Shown piece by piece: positions 17,501 to 26,553 of a stretch of DNA of 32,609 bases (positions are counted from its first letter, which is position 1; each line of letters begins with the position of its first letter). The position numbers and the translations under genes were made by a program. The DNA is taken from NCBI GenBank assembly GCA_022824735.1, contig JAJDZI010000086.1, forward strand, positions 1 through 32,609. Direction: 5' to 3'. The notes under the pieces were generated by a model. The model was not told the origin of the DNA. It searched no databases and was given only the letters and a program-made list of their open reading frames with translations. This stretch comes from Nitrospirales bacterium (lineage in GTDB: Bacteria > Nitrospirota > Nitrospiria > Nitrospirales > UBA8639).

Positions 17501-17978
17501 TTTGCGCGGCTTTCTCCATATCCCGTTGGCCGATGAGATAGGGAACCTCCCCGCTCAAACACCCGGATAAGGCGATGAGGCCCTCGTGGTGTTCCTGCAG
17601 GAGTTCCTTATCCATCCGGGGTTTGTAATAAAACCCTTCGAGATAGGCCTTGCTCGACAGCTTGATGAGGTTATGGTAGCCCTTGAGATTGGTGGCCAGG
17701 AGGATCAGGTGATAGTAGTCGTTGTGGGCCAACAGGCCTTCGCGTTGTCGCCGGTTGCCGGGCGCAAGATAAGCCTCGCATCCGATGATGGGTTTCACCC
17801 CGTGGGCGGTGGCCTTTTCGTAGAAATCAATGGCGCCGAAGAGGTTGCCGTGATCCGTGATGGCGAGCGCGGGCTGGTGAAAGTCCCGCACCTGCTTGAG
17901 AAGCGGATTCAACTGATTCGCGCCGTCCAGCAGGCTGTATTGGGTGTGGAGGTGCAGGTGAACGAATTGAGAAGACAA
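14526..17978 (-). CDS. dnaE: DNA polymerase III subunit alpha
   Basis: PHP start (FVHLHLHTQYSLLDGA), GPGRGSAAGSLIAYAL, PDIDMDFCMDRRGEVI, C-terminal OB fold; 1150 aa. Confidence 0.97.
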   Translation of the reverse strand: MSSQFVHLHLHTQYSLLDGANQLNPLLKQVRDFHQPALAITDHGNLFGAIDFYEKATAHGVKPIIGCEAYLAPGNRRQREGLLAHNDYYHLILLATNLKGYHNLIKLSSKAYLEGFYYKPRMDKELLQEHHEGLIALSGCLSGEVPYLIGQRDMEKAAQTAGEYHEIFGKDHYYLEVQANGLDYQRIANRGLVEISKKLGIPLAGTNDCHYLKKEDARPHEIMLCLQTGKTLSDTNRMKFDTDQLYVKSTAEMVREFSELPEAVLNTCRIAEQCGVNLTNNALSLPHYQVPEGFTHETYLETLAKEGLAQRLAARPSNLPQEAYQLRLQEELAVLTQMGYAGYFLVVWDIIKFARSRGIPVGPGRGSAAGSLIAYALSITDLDPLTYNLLFERFLNPERVSMPDIDMDFCMDRRGEVINYVIDKYGEDHVCQIITFGTLGAKAAIRDVGRVMDIPYAEVDRVAKLVPAQLNITLKEALTQEPRLQELVDGDGRMKELMDTAQALEGLARHASTHAAGVVISQKPLIEHVPLYKTANNEIVTQYSMTDIEKVGLVKFDFLGLKTLTMIHHAVTMVNQVQDKRLDIERLPLNDAETYALLASGKTSGIFQLESSGMRNLLVRIKPEGFEDLIAILALYRPGPLESGMVDDFIKRKRDPLKIAYDPPAVEPILKETYGVMVYQEQVMAIANLMAGFSLGQADLLRRAMGKKKPEEMAKQKALFLEGAKAKGFTEKKAETIFDQMAYFAGYGFNKSHSAAYALVTFQTAYLKAHHPSEFMAALLTSEMGNTDKMVGYFTECRERGISILPPDVNESQKNFTMVEGGIRFGLAAIKNVGGSAIESVIASREAEGPFSSFFDFCCRIDLHKVNKRVIEGLIKVGAFDSMGAKRAQLTAVMEQTLDAANAVQKERASGQTSLFGTGETDGANAVPLTRPLPSIDEWQQSQILQFERELTGFYITTHPLTQYAEAIRLLSTHNTATLHEAHEGREIKICGVIGSVKVTTTKKGNRMAYVQMEDLQGLVEVIVFPELFQNCAEFLNADTVIQAAGTVDHMDTGARLKATKLEPLNDLQARTVKRVVVQLAETPDTWGKLPKLHEVLHRHPGPAPVTFHFHLDSQVHAESAPLPNLGVLPSSNLVYEVEQILGKETVTFQ

Positions 17979-18138
17979 AGGGGAACCATCCCTTAGCTGA
18001 CGACAGGCGGCCTAAATCGGGCGAACACCGCCCCTACATCGGAATCCGGAAAAATTCTAACCCTGGGTCCGGGTGCTGTCAATGAAGGAGCCCGTCTCGT
18101 CCGGGATGCCGGGGATGACAGCAAGAGACAAGTGACGG

Positions 18139-18636
18139 CTATTTCCCCAAGCTCAGTTCGTAGAGCAGCGCTTTCCAGCCTTGCTCTTCCGTAATGAATC
18201 CTTTGGGTTGGACAACGGGGAGCATGCCGGTACCCGGGACGCGACCGGATTGGCCCATGCTACCGTTTTTCAGGACCCACATCAGTTCGCCGGGCGTGCG
18301 TAACTTATGGAATTTCGGATTTGTGAAGTTGCGGGGCTGAATCGGGAGGTTGTTGGCTGCGGCGCCGTTGCCCTTGCCTTCGGGTCCGTGACAACTGACG
18401 CACCCTCCGACGCCCAGAAAGATGGCTTTCCCCTCCGCCAGGATTTCCGGCGTGGCTTCAAACGGCGGTTTGACTTTCTTGGCTTTGGCTAATTCACCGG
18501 ACGGTACGCGAGGAATCCTGATATCATATTCTCCGCCGGCTTGCCCGTATCCGGTTGGATTCACGCTCCAAGCCACTCCTGAAAAACCCACACACAATCC
18601 CGCAATGAACGTGATGCATAACACACTTCTTCTCAC
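18139..18636 (-). CDS. Secreted c-type cytochrome (monoheme)
   Basis: Signal peptide plus CVSCH haem motif (GVGGCVSCHGPEGKGNG) and downstream Met ligand candidates. Confidence 0.9.
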   Translation of the reverse strand: MRRSVLCITFIAGLCVGFSGVAWSVNPTGYGQAGGEYDIRIPRVPSGELAKAKKVKPPFEATPEILAEGKAIFLGVGGCVSCHGPEGKGNGAAANNLPIQPRNFTNPKFHKLRTPGELMWVLKNGSMGQSGRVPGTGMLPVVQPKGFITEEQGWKALLYELSLGK

Positions 18637-18665
18637 GGTATTCTCCTCCTCGATGAATGTATTAT

Positions 18666-18836
18666 AGGAACCTCTGATTTATAGCACTATCGGGCGTATG
18701 GCTGCGTTGTGTCCTCGCTCAACCCTCACCTATCTCGATGATAAGCCTCGGGTTTCGCTCCGGGACGCCTTGCCCTACATCCCGCTATCACAATAAACAT
18801 GTCCTCGACGTTCTTAATCGGGGATCAGAGGTTCCT
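18666..18836. mobile_element. MITE-like element copy 1 with 13-bp TIRs AGGAACCTCTGAT/ATCAGAGGTTCCT
   Basis: TIRs at 18666-18678 and 18824-18836; shares a ~69-bp core with the element at 30975-31076 (opposite orientation). Confidence 0.75.
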
Positions 18837-18924
18837 GAAGATCGTGACGGCTTGTCGATTTCAAGAAGTTGCGATAGGGTACGGCGCATCTTCCTATCGG
18901 AATACAGGTGAAATTCACCACGAG

Positions 18925-19317
18925 ATGACTATGCGGCTCTCAGGTCGGCAAATCGGGCTCTTGAAGGAGTATATGCATGATCTGGTTGAGCAGGCCAAAC
19001 AGGAAGAGGCCACCACGGCGGCATTCGGGTATGCCTCCAAGCCGTACCGGGCTGATCAGGCTATTTCAGACCTGTTGGCCATCCTGGATGACCGTATCGA
19101 ATCGGAAGGCGTTCAGGTCGGGTTATCAGTCGAGTTTCTGCATCACATGTGGACCCTGTGCAACAGGGCCAACGATCAGGTGCAGGACGTGGTTTGGTTG
19201 AAGCGTAGCCTGGACGGAGAGCCGGCGACAAAAGGCCGGGTCCGGGAATTGACGTATCGGGCATTGCTGGAGTACCTGGAAAGTCTGCCCGAGAACCTGC
19301 GGTCGTCTTCCGACTGA
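18925..19317 (+). CDS. Hypothetical protein (~130 aa)
   Basis: MTMRLSGRQIGLLKEYMHDLVEQAK...; start chosen at 18925 because the upstream ORF extension lies in the MITE-like repeat. Confidence 0.6.
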   Translation: MTMRLSGRQIGLLKEYMHDLVEQAKQEEATTAAFGYASKPYRADQAISDLLAILDDRIESEGVQVGLSVEFLHHMWTLCNRANDQVQDVVWLKRSLDGEPATKGRVRELTYRALLEYLESLPENLRSSSD

Positions 19318-19417
19318 CCGCCTCTTCTTTTCTCACTTGTCTCCACGGAAACGAACGTGACACCAAAGGGGGTTTTCATGTGTGGTGACGCCCTATTTCT
19401 CGTTGTGAGCCGGCGTC

Positions 19418-21268
19418 ATGGATAACGTCCGCCGCAAACGCGAACGCATGATCGTTCGCGGTCGTGATCGAGGAACGCGACTTCTCCTGAAAGGCCGGCG
19501 CGTCAGTTTGGCCTTGAGCCGAAGCCGTATGGGACTGGTGCTGGCCGGGCTTCTGGTTTGTGTCGCGTCGTACAAACTTGGATGGTTCGTCGCGGGGAAT
19601 TGGGCGCTACTGGGGTTTTTTCTCTGTTTTCTGGGTGTGGCAAACGTCCATAACCGGTTGGAGCGACGGTTGCGCCGTCTTGAAACGTGGATCGACATTC
19701 AGGAAAGCAACTTGGCGCGTCTGCGGGTGGATTGGAAATGCATTCCGGAAACGACGCTGGGTCCATCTTCCGAACATCCGTACGCCGCGGATCTTGATCT
19801 CCTCGGAAAGTATTCCTTGTTTCGTTTGCTGGACACGACGGTGTCGCGGGATGGGCAGATGTTCTTGATCGCTTGGATGACTCGTCAGGATGGGCTTTCA
19901 TTCGATCAATGGGAGAGCCGGCAGCAACTCGTCCGGGTCCTGACCTCGTTGCGAGGCTTGCGGGACCGGATTCGACTCGTGGCGAACTGCCTGAGTCCCA
20001 ATTCGATTACGACGGACCGGTTGGAAAGCCTGTTGGAGAACTCCGGGCCCGTGGCTCGATTGGGTTTGTTGTTGCTGACGGCGAGTGCGCTGGCCGGTCT
20101 CAACATGGTTCTTTTTGTTTTCTGGTTGCTGGGTGGGCCGGGTTATTGGATCGTTTCCTTCCTGCTCTACGCGCTCTTGCTGTTCCTCACCGGAAGGCGG
20201 GTGAGTCACGTGTTTGGACGGGCTCTCGATTTGCACCTGGAGTTGAACAAACTCGCCGCGGTGATCGGAATTTTCGAGAAGCGGTCGTATGGGCGGTACC
20301 CCGAGCTTCAGGCGATGACCGGCCTATGGCGAAACGGGGACAGTCGCCCCTCGGTTGCCATCAGACAACTTGCGAGAACGTGCAGCGGGCTCAGTCTGAA
20401 AGCGCATCCTCTTTTGCATATTGCCATGCACCTGGTGGTCCCGTGGGATCTGGCATGGACGTGGTATTTGCAGAAAGTCTGCAACCGGTTACGGCCCGTT
20501 CTGCCGGATTGGGTCTTGCACTTGGCGATTATCGATGCGGCTATGGCATTGGCCACGTTTGCCTACTTGAACCCATCGTATGCGTGGCCTTCTTGCAGAC
20601 GGCCGGAAGGGGGCGCCGCGACAATCGGCATTTCCGGAACGGCGGTCGGTCACCCCCTGCTTGCCTACGAACAACGGATCAACAATGATTTGACGCTGGA
20701 AGGCCTGGGCCGCGTTTTCCTGGTGACCGGCTCCAACATGTCCGGGAAAAGCACGTTCTTGCGAACGGTCGGGATCAACGTGTGCCTGGCGCAGGCCGGG
20801 GGACCGGTATGTGCCGAATCCTGGTCCTGGTCGTGGCTGCGGATCAGGACTTGTATCAGGGTCGGAGACCGGCTCGAAGAAGGGTTGTCGTATTTTTACG
20901 CCGAGGTCAAACGTCTGAAAAGCCTGCTGGTCGCGATGGCCGATCAGGACAAAGCCCCTGTGTTGTTTCTGATCGATGAAATCTTCAAGGGAACGAATAA
21001 CCGGGAACGATTATTGGGGAGCGAAGCCTTCATCCGGGAGCTGACTGCCGGGCGGGGACTGGGCCTCGTCACCACGCACGACCTGGAGTTGGCCAACCTG
21101 GAACGGGAATTGACAAATCTCGCCAACGTGCATTTTCAGGAAACACTCGGCGAGAAGGAATTACAGTTCGACTATCGGCTCCGCCCCGGACCCTGTCCCA
21201 CCACCAACGCGCTTCGCATCATGGCCATGGAAGGCCTGCCGGTGCCCGAAACACCTTCAGGGCCGTGA
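19418..21268 (+). CDS. MutS-related DNA-repair-type ATPase with predicted transmembrane segments
   Basis: LVTGSNMSGKSTFLRTVGINVCLAQAGGPVCAES, VLFLIDEIFKGTNNRERL, LGLVTTHDLELANLE are MutS domain V motifs; hydrophobic segments VLAGLLVCVASYKLGWFVAGNWALLGFFLCFLGV and LGLLLLTASALAGLNMVLFVFWLLG...WIVSFLLYALLLFLTG. Confidence 0.88.
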   Translation: MDNVRRKRERMIVRGRDRGTRLLLKGRRVSLALSRSRMGLVLAGLLVCVASYKLGWFVAGNWALLGFFLCFLGVANVHNRLERRLRRLETWIDIQESNLARLRVDWKCIPETTLGPSSEHPYAADLDLLGKYSLFRLLDTTVSRDGQMFLIAWMTRQDGLSFDQWESRQQLVRVLTSLRGLRDRIRLVANCLSPNSITTDRLESLLENSGPVARLGLLLLTASALAGLNMVLFVFWLLGGPGYWIVSFLLYALLLFLTGRRVSHVFGRALDLHLELNKLAAVIGIFEKRSYGRYPELQAMTGLWRNGDSRPSVAIRQLARTCSGLSLKAHPLLHIAMHLVVPWDLAWTWYLQKVCNRLRPVLPDWVLHLAIIDAAMALATFAYLNPSYAWPSCRRPEGGAATIGISGTAVGHPLLAYEQRINNDLTLEGLGRVFLVTGSNMSGKSTFLRTVGINVCLAQAGGPVCAESWSWSWLRIRTCIRVGDRLEEGLSYFYAEVKRLKSLLVAMADQDKAPVLFLIDEIFKGTNNRERLLGSEAFIRELTAGRGLGLVTTHDLELANLERELTNLANVHFQETLGEKELQFDYRLRPGPCPTTNALRIMAMEGLPVPETPSGP

Positions 21269-21306
21269 GAAGCATTTCAGACAATCACGGTCCGGATTCT
21301 GATTGC

Positions 21307-24300
21307 TTACGCAGAGACGCGGGAAAGAGGTTCCGAGGCAACGGGGACCCCATTGTGGTAGATCACGTATCGTGAAGGGTGGGATGGAATCCGGTCGCCA
21401 GGGAGAATGATGCCGACGAGATTTAACGGGTCGGACCCGGAGAGCCGGATTTCCTGTGCCCCGGCTTGCAGGTCGTTGCGCACGGCGCGAAGGGCCTCCA
21501 CGGCTTCAGGCAGCCCGAATTGTTCACCCGTCATGCCTGCGACAAAGTGCCCGCCGCGAATTTCCCCGCGCAATTCCATTCGTCGATAGATCACCAGCAG
21601 GTCACGCCAGGCCACGGACAGGGATTCCCGTTTCAGCAGGTCGCGGAATACGATGCCATACCGTTGCAATAATTGCCGTGCCCAGGCTTCGGTGGGGTTG
21701 GATGCCGGTCTTGCCGGTATTTCGGCCTGTTCATCCGCGCCGGTCGCGAGTAATGACCAGCGTCCGATCGTATGTCTCGGCCGGCGTGTCTGATGGCGTC
21801 CGGTCCCTCGACGGCGTTTGGGATCGAGCAAGGCGCGGAGATTGTCGAATCCATCCGCGGTGATCAGTCCGACGCTGGCCAGTTCCCATAACCCCTGTTC
21901 CACTTCTGCCTGGAGGTGGCCCGTGCCGCGCGTGACGTCGGCAAAAAAACTGGCTCCTCGTTGTGAGAGATACTGATACACGGTTCGGGCGACGGCGGTC
22001 AGTTGTTCCGGCAGCCACGCGAGTTGGTTCCGGGGGGCTTTGCGAGCCAGGGCCAGCAACCATTCCGCGCTGTGACGGGGAAAGAGGCTGATCGGAGCGA
22101 GACTCGTGGGGATCATCCGTTTTTTCTGTTTGGGACCGGCGAGTTCCTGGTCCCGGGTGGGTGGAGTCAGCCGTCCCCACGTCATGATTCCGCGCAGACA
22201 GAGATAGTCGAGTTCGTCCTGCCGGTAATGGGCCATGCGGCTGCCGAGTACGTGGGGTTCCCAGGCGGAAGCCGCGGCTTCAAAGCCCGCCAGTTGCTCG
22301 ATGATGGTTTGGAGCCCGGGCTCTCCGTGCAGCCTGGCGGTGGGAGCGACGTGCTGCCACCGGAACAGAAAGCGCATGAAGTCCGACGCGGAGACGGTTT
22401 GAATTTCCCGGCGAAGCGTCAGGACGGTTCGCCGATGAATGCGAGCCAGCAAACGACGATCGCACCATTCGATTTCGGGTTTCGCATCGTGGGGTTGCGC
22501 AGAGGGAAGATCGTCCCGTGGGCGAAACGTGCCTTGGAGGACTTGGCCTTGTGCTTCGAGTTGTTTGAGCGCCGTGTGCGTGACTGAAAGATGCCATCGA
22601 AGGGTTGTTGCCAATTCCTGCGCCGTGGTGGGGCCGATGACTTCCATCCAGCTTCGTACGATCGTGGTTCGCGCCTCCTGCTCAGTGCCGGAGAAAAGGG
22701 GCGAAGGCGCGCGCTCATGCTGTTGGATATTTGTGTCCGCGGCCAAATCAGGCTTGATTGCGGCAAGGAGAGAGAGATGATCGGGCGTGGTCCATATGGG
22801 AATGGTCGTTCCTGTTGTCGCGTCCGCGTGGGAGAACACGAGGGCTCGTCCTGAACCGAGCAGGTCCGGTAGAAAGGTGCTCCATTCTGCGGCCCGGTCT
22901 TCCGGGACCCACGTCAGAAGGTGAAGCGCTTCCTGTAATTCATCGGCATCACGAACGTGCGGCCAGGCCTCCCGGCAGACCGACGCAATGGCATCGGCAT
23001 CCAGCGCGCCCACCGTGGCGGCTTCTTCGGGGGACAGCACGTGTCGCATATTCACGGCGCGTGAGCGTCGCTCTTCGAGTGGGGCATCGTCCAAAAACCC
23101 ATAAGGATTTGCATTCAGGATTTCATGAGAAAAAGGAGACGGCGTCGGAGATTCGACGGACAGGCATTGCACGTCGCCCTGTTCGATGCGTTGCAGAAGG
23201 GTCGTCAGTCCTTGGAGGTCCATGGCATCCTCCAGGCAATCCTGAAGCGTTTCTTGCACCAGGGGATGGGAGGGGACTTCGATGTTTCCGGGAGGGCGGT
23301 TATCCTGACAGGCCAGGGCCATGGGAAACACGGCCGTCAGGAGATCTTCGGCCCGCATGCGCTGCAAGTGGAGGGGAACCCGTTTGCCGTTGCGAAAACG
23401 CAGCACGGCCAACGCGCGTGAGACGTTCCAGCGCCAGCGGGCCATGAACATGGGGGATTGCAGGACGGCTTGTGTAAGCACCTCCTTGACGGTGGAAGAA
23501 CGGAGCAGTGTCCACACGGTTTCCAATGGGAAGCTGTGCCGTTCGCCCAATGACAGCACCAGCCCTTCGTCCGTGGCGGCCGCTTGCAGTTCAAAATCGA
23601 AACTGACGCAGAACCGTTTTCGTAAGGCGAGCCCCCAAGCCCGGTTGATGCGTCCGCCGAACGGTGAATGAATCACCAGTTGCATGCCGCCGGCTTCATC
23701 GAAGAAGCGTTCGGCGATAATGCTTTGTTGCGTGGGAACGGCGCCCAGCATCCGTACCCCAGATTGGTGGTACGCGAGAATTTGTTCGGCTGCGCGTTGA
23801 TCGGCCCCACATTGCGATTCGAGCCAACGCAGCGCGTTGTGTTGTGGGTCACGTTCGGACGGCGCAGGGGCCGTTGTGGGCTGCGTCATGAGCCGATCCA
23901 CAACGGCTTGGCGCAATTTCGCCACCTCCTGCGAGAGTTCAACGGTTCGCGAAGGGGCTTCTCCGCGCCAGAACGGAATGGTCGGAGGGGCACCGTGCGC
24001 GTCTTCCACCCGCATCACGCCGGTTTCGACTCCGCGAATCCGCCACGACGTATTGCCCAACAGGATGATGTCGCCGGCCAGGCTTTCCACTGCAAAGTCT
24101 TCGTCCACCGACCCGACCGTGTTGCCTTGAGGTTCGGCAACGACGGCATACGTTGCGGTGTCCGGGATCGCGCCACCGGACGTGATTGCCGCCAGCCGCG
24201 CTCCTCTTCGAGCACGCAATCGATTGTGCGCGCCGTCGTGGAAGAGAAACGCCTGTTGCGTGCCGCGGTTCGGATTCCAGCCGCGAGTCAACAGGGCGAC

Positions 24301-25731
24301 GATTTCGTCAAATGCCGTTCGGGTCAAGTGTCGATACGGATAGGCCTGGATGTAGCGTCGATAGAGCGAACCCACGTCCCATTCTTGAGCCGAGACTTCC
24401 GCGATGATTTGTTGAGCCAGAATATCTTGAGGGCATTGCGGGATGAGAATCTCATCCAGGTTGCCGCGATGAATCGCGCGAATCAGCGCCGCGCATTCCA
24501 CCAGTTCGTCACGGGTCGTACACAAGAGACGGCCTTTTGGAATCGCCCCCACCCAGTGACCGGCTCGACCAATTCGCTGCAGGCAGGTGGCGATGGCGCG
24601 CGGCGAACCTACCTGGCACACGAGATCCACAAAGCCGATGTCGATGCCCAGTTCCAGGGACGCCGTTGCAATGACGACGCGCGTTTCTCCTTTCTTGAGA
24701 CGTTCCTCGGCGGATAACCGTATCTTGCGGGACAGGCTGCCGTGATGGGCCGCCACGAGGTCTTCGCCCAATCGATCCGTCAACTGGTGGGCGATGCGTT
24801 CCGCCAATCGCCTGGTGTTGACGAACACCAGGGTGGAGCGATGGGCTTGGACCAACTCGGTGAGGCGATCATACACGTCCGCCCAAATCGCATTGGTCGC
24901 GATCGCGCCAAGTTCGTCCTTGGGTGTTTCAATAGCCAGATCCATTTTCCGGCGTTGTCCCATGTCAACGACGTGGCAGGGGTTGGGCGCCCATATGGTG
25001 TCCCGGTTTTCAGCCTCGTGGCTGCCGCCGGCCAGGAATTGAGCAATGGCTTCCAAGGGTTTTTGCGTGGCGGAAAGCCCTATGCGATTCGGTTTCACCC
25101 GTGTGACGGCATCCAGGCGTTCCAGGGAAAGCGCGACGTGCGCGCCGCGTTTATTCCCGGCCAGGGCGTGGATTTCATCGACGATGACCGTGCGGACGGT
25201 GCGCAGGATATTCCGGCTCCTGCGGGCCGTCAGTAGCAGGTACAAGGATTCGGGCGTCGTAATGAGAATATGAGGCGGGCGACGAAGCATGTTCTGCCGA
25301 TTTTTTGCGGGCGTGTCGCCCGTGCGGACTTCGACTCGGATCTCCGGAAGGAGAAGGCCGGCTGCCAGGGCATTTGTCGAAATGTCATTCAAAGGCTGCC
25401 GGAGATTTTTTTGCACGTCGTTGCTCAGGGCTTTAAGCGGGGAGACGTAGAGAATTTGCACGTGGTCGGCCAGGTCGTTGGAGAGTCCCTGTTGGAATAA
25501 GGAATCAATCGACGCCAAAAAGGCAGCCAACGTTTTGCCCGACCCCGTGGGCGCGGCGATGAGTGCGTGTCCACCTGAGCCAATGGCGGGCCAACTTGCG
25601 GTTTGGACGTCGGTGGGCGTGCCGATCGTATCCTGGAACCAGCGGGCAATGATGGGATGGAATGACGCAAGCGACACGTCGGGAGGAGCGGGAACAGTGC
25701 GTTGTGAATCCATCGTGCGGTTTCCCGTCAA
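21307..25731 (-). CDS. lhr: Large Lhr-type ATP-dependent DEAD/DEAH helicase
   Basis: PTGSGKTLAAFL, DEIH (VIVDEIHALAGNKRGAH), GSPRAIATCLQRIGRAGH; 1474 aa, consistent with Lhr core plus C-terminal extension. Confidence 0.92.
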   Translation of the reverse strand: MTGNRTMDSQRTVPAPPDVSLASFHPIIARWFQDTIGTPTDVQTASWPAIGSGGHALIAAPTGSGKTLAAFLASIDSLFQQGLSNDLADHVQILYVSPLKALSNDVQKNLRQPLNDISTNALAAGLLLPEIRVEVRTGDTPAKNRQNMLRRPPHILITTPESLYLLLTARRSRNILRTVRTVIVDEIHALAGNKRGAHVALSLERLDAVTRVKPNRIGLSATQKPLEAIAQFLAGGSHEAENRDTIWAPNPCHVVDMGQRRKMDLAIETPKDELGAIATNAIWADVYDRLTELVQAHRSTLVFVNTRRLAERIAHQLTDRLGEDLVAAHHGSLSRKIRLSAEERLKKGETRVVIATASLELGIDIGFVDLVCQVGSPRAIATCLQRIGRAGHWVGAIPKGRLLCTTRDELVECAALIRAIHRGNLDEILIPQCPQDILAQQIIAEVSAQEWDVGSLYRRYIQAYPYRHLTRTAFDEIVALLTRGWNPNRGTQQAFLFHDGAHNRLRARRGARLAAITSGGAIPDTATYAVVAEPQGNTVGSVDEDFAVESLAGDIILLGNTSWRIRGVETGVMRVEDAHGAPPTIPFWRGEAPSRTVELSQEVAKLRQAVVDRLMTQPTTAPAPSERDPQHNALRWLESQCGADQRAAEQILAYHQSGVRMLGAVPTQQSIIAERFFDEAGGMQLVIHSPFGGRINRAWGLALRKRFCVSFDFELQAAATDEGLVLSLGERHSFPLETVWTLLRSSTVKEVLTQAVLQSPMFMARWRWNVSRALAVLRFRNGKRVPLHLQRMRAEDLLTAVFPMALACQDNRPPGNIEVPSHPLVQETLQDCLEDAMDLQGLTTLLQRIEQGDVQCLSVESPTPSPFSHEILNANPYGFLDDAPLEERRSRAVNMRHVLSPEEAATVGALDADAIASVCREAWPHVRDADELQEALHLLTWVPEDRAAEWSTFLPDLLGSGRALVFSHADATTGTTIPIWTTPDHLSLLAAIKPDLAADTNIQQHERAPSPLFSGTEQEARTTIVRSWMEVIGPTTAQELATTLRWHLSVTHTALKQLEAQGQVLQGTFRPRDDLPSAQPHDAKPEIEWCDRRLLARIHRRTVLTLRREIQTVSASDFMRFLFRWQHVAPTARLHGEPGLQTIIEQLAGFEAAASAWEPHVLGSRMAHYRQDELDYLCLRGIMTWGRLTPPTRDQELAGPKQKKRMIPTSLAPISLFPRHSAEWLLALARKAPRNQLAWLPEQLTAVARTVYQYLSQRGASFFADVTRGTGHLQAEVEQGLWELASVGLITADGFDNLRALLDPKRRRGTGRHQTRRPRHTIGRWSLLATGADEQAEIPARPASNPTEAWARQLLQRYGIVFRDLLKRESLSVAWRDLLVIYRRMELRGEIRGGHFVAGMTGEQFGLPEAVEALRAVRNDLQAGAQEIRLSGSDPLNLVGIILPGDRIPSHPSRYVIYHNGVPVASEPLSRVSA

Positions 25732-25743
25732 GTGGCTCCAGGT

Positions 25744-26460
25744 TTACTCAGGCGGGTCAGGGCGTTGATTCGCGGCTCGAATGGTTTCCACTTGGCGATC
25801 AATAGCCAGTGCGTCCTCGTCTCGACCGGCCTGACGCAGGAATGACGCATAGCGTTCATAGAGGGATATCAGGCTGGGATGGTCTGCGCCCAAGGTCCGT
25901 TTGCCGATTTCGATGGCGCGAAGATAGTAGGCCTCCGCACGATCAAACTCCTTTTGCGCCTGGGTGACGAGTCCCAGGGTAAGAAGAGGCTGGATGAGGT
26001 GGGGGTGCGCGTCTCCCAGGAACTTTTCACTGATGGAGAGTCCTCTTTGCCAAAGCGGCTCGGCCTTCTCAAATGCTTCTTGCGAAAAATATAACGAGGC
26101 CAGGTTGTTGAGTCCGACCACGACGTCCGGATGTTCGGCGCCCTGGATCGTTTCGATCATCGTGAGCGCATGACGATAACGAAGTTCGGCTTGTTCGTAC
26201 TCACCCAGGGCTTCGTGAGTCGCGCCGAGATTGTTCAGGGTGGTGGCGGTTCGTGAGTCGAGATCCGTCGATCCTTCCATGACGTTCAGCGCCCGGTGAA
26301 ACATCTCCTTTGCCAGGGCAAAATTCCGTTCTTTGTAGGCCAGCATGCCGGCGGTATTCAGAGTTTTCCATGTTTCCGTTTCCGCTTGCGCGGGGACGGA
26401 TGCCAGAAACACGCCTAATACCAGTATCAACGCAGACATCATTGGAGCGATTTTTAACAC
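25744..26460 (-). CDS. Exported tetratricopeptide-repeat protein
   Basis: Signal peptide (MLKIAPMMSALILVLGVFLASVPAQA) and TPR-12-like repeats (TLNNLGATHEALGEYEQAELRYRHALTMIE...). Confidence 0.88.
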   Translation of the reverse strand: MLKIAPMMSALILVLGVFLASVPAQAETETWKTLNTAGMLAYKERNFALAKEMFHRALNVMEGSTDLDSRTATTLNNLGATHEALGEYEQAELRYRHALTMIETIQGAEHPDVVVGLNNLASLYFSQEAFEKAEPLWQRGLSISEKFLGDAHPHLIQPLLTLGLVTQAQKEFDRAEAYYLRAIEIGKRTLGADHPSLISLYERYASFLRQAGRDEDALAIDRQVETIRAANQRPDPPE

Positions 26461-26553
26461 ATCACCGTGAAGAAGTTAAGCTGCATGCACGCATGGATCA
26501 AGACGTGGTATTCTGGATTTGATGATGTCACGAACTGTCAATCCTAGGAGGGG

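Noticed and set aside
13560-17978. accA-dnaE adjacency as an unusual arrangement
   Set aside because: dnaE/accA neighbourhood is common in bacteria; ordinary.
14697-17996. Plus-strand ORFs opposite dnaE (up to 188 aa)
   Set aside because: Antisense to a well-supported dnaE; no recognisable domains; expected for high-GC sequence.
18799-18924. N-terminal extension of the hypothetical protein at 18925
   Set aside because: Encoded by the MITE-like repeat; likely not translated.
23668-24717. 349-aa + strand ORF opposite lhr
   Set aside because: Antisense to the large Lhr helicase; composition reflects high-GC shadow frame.
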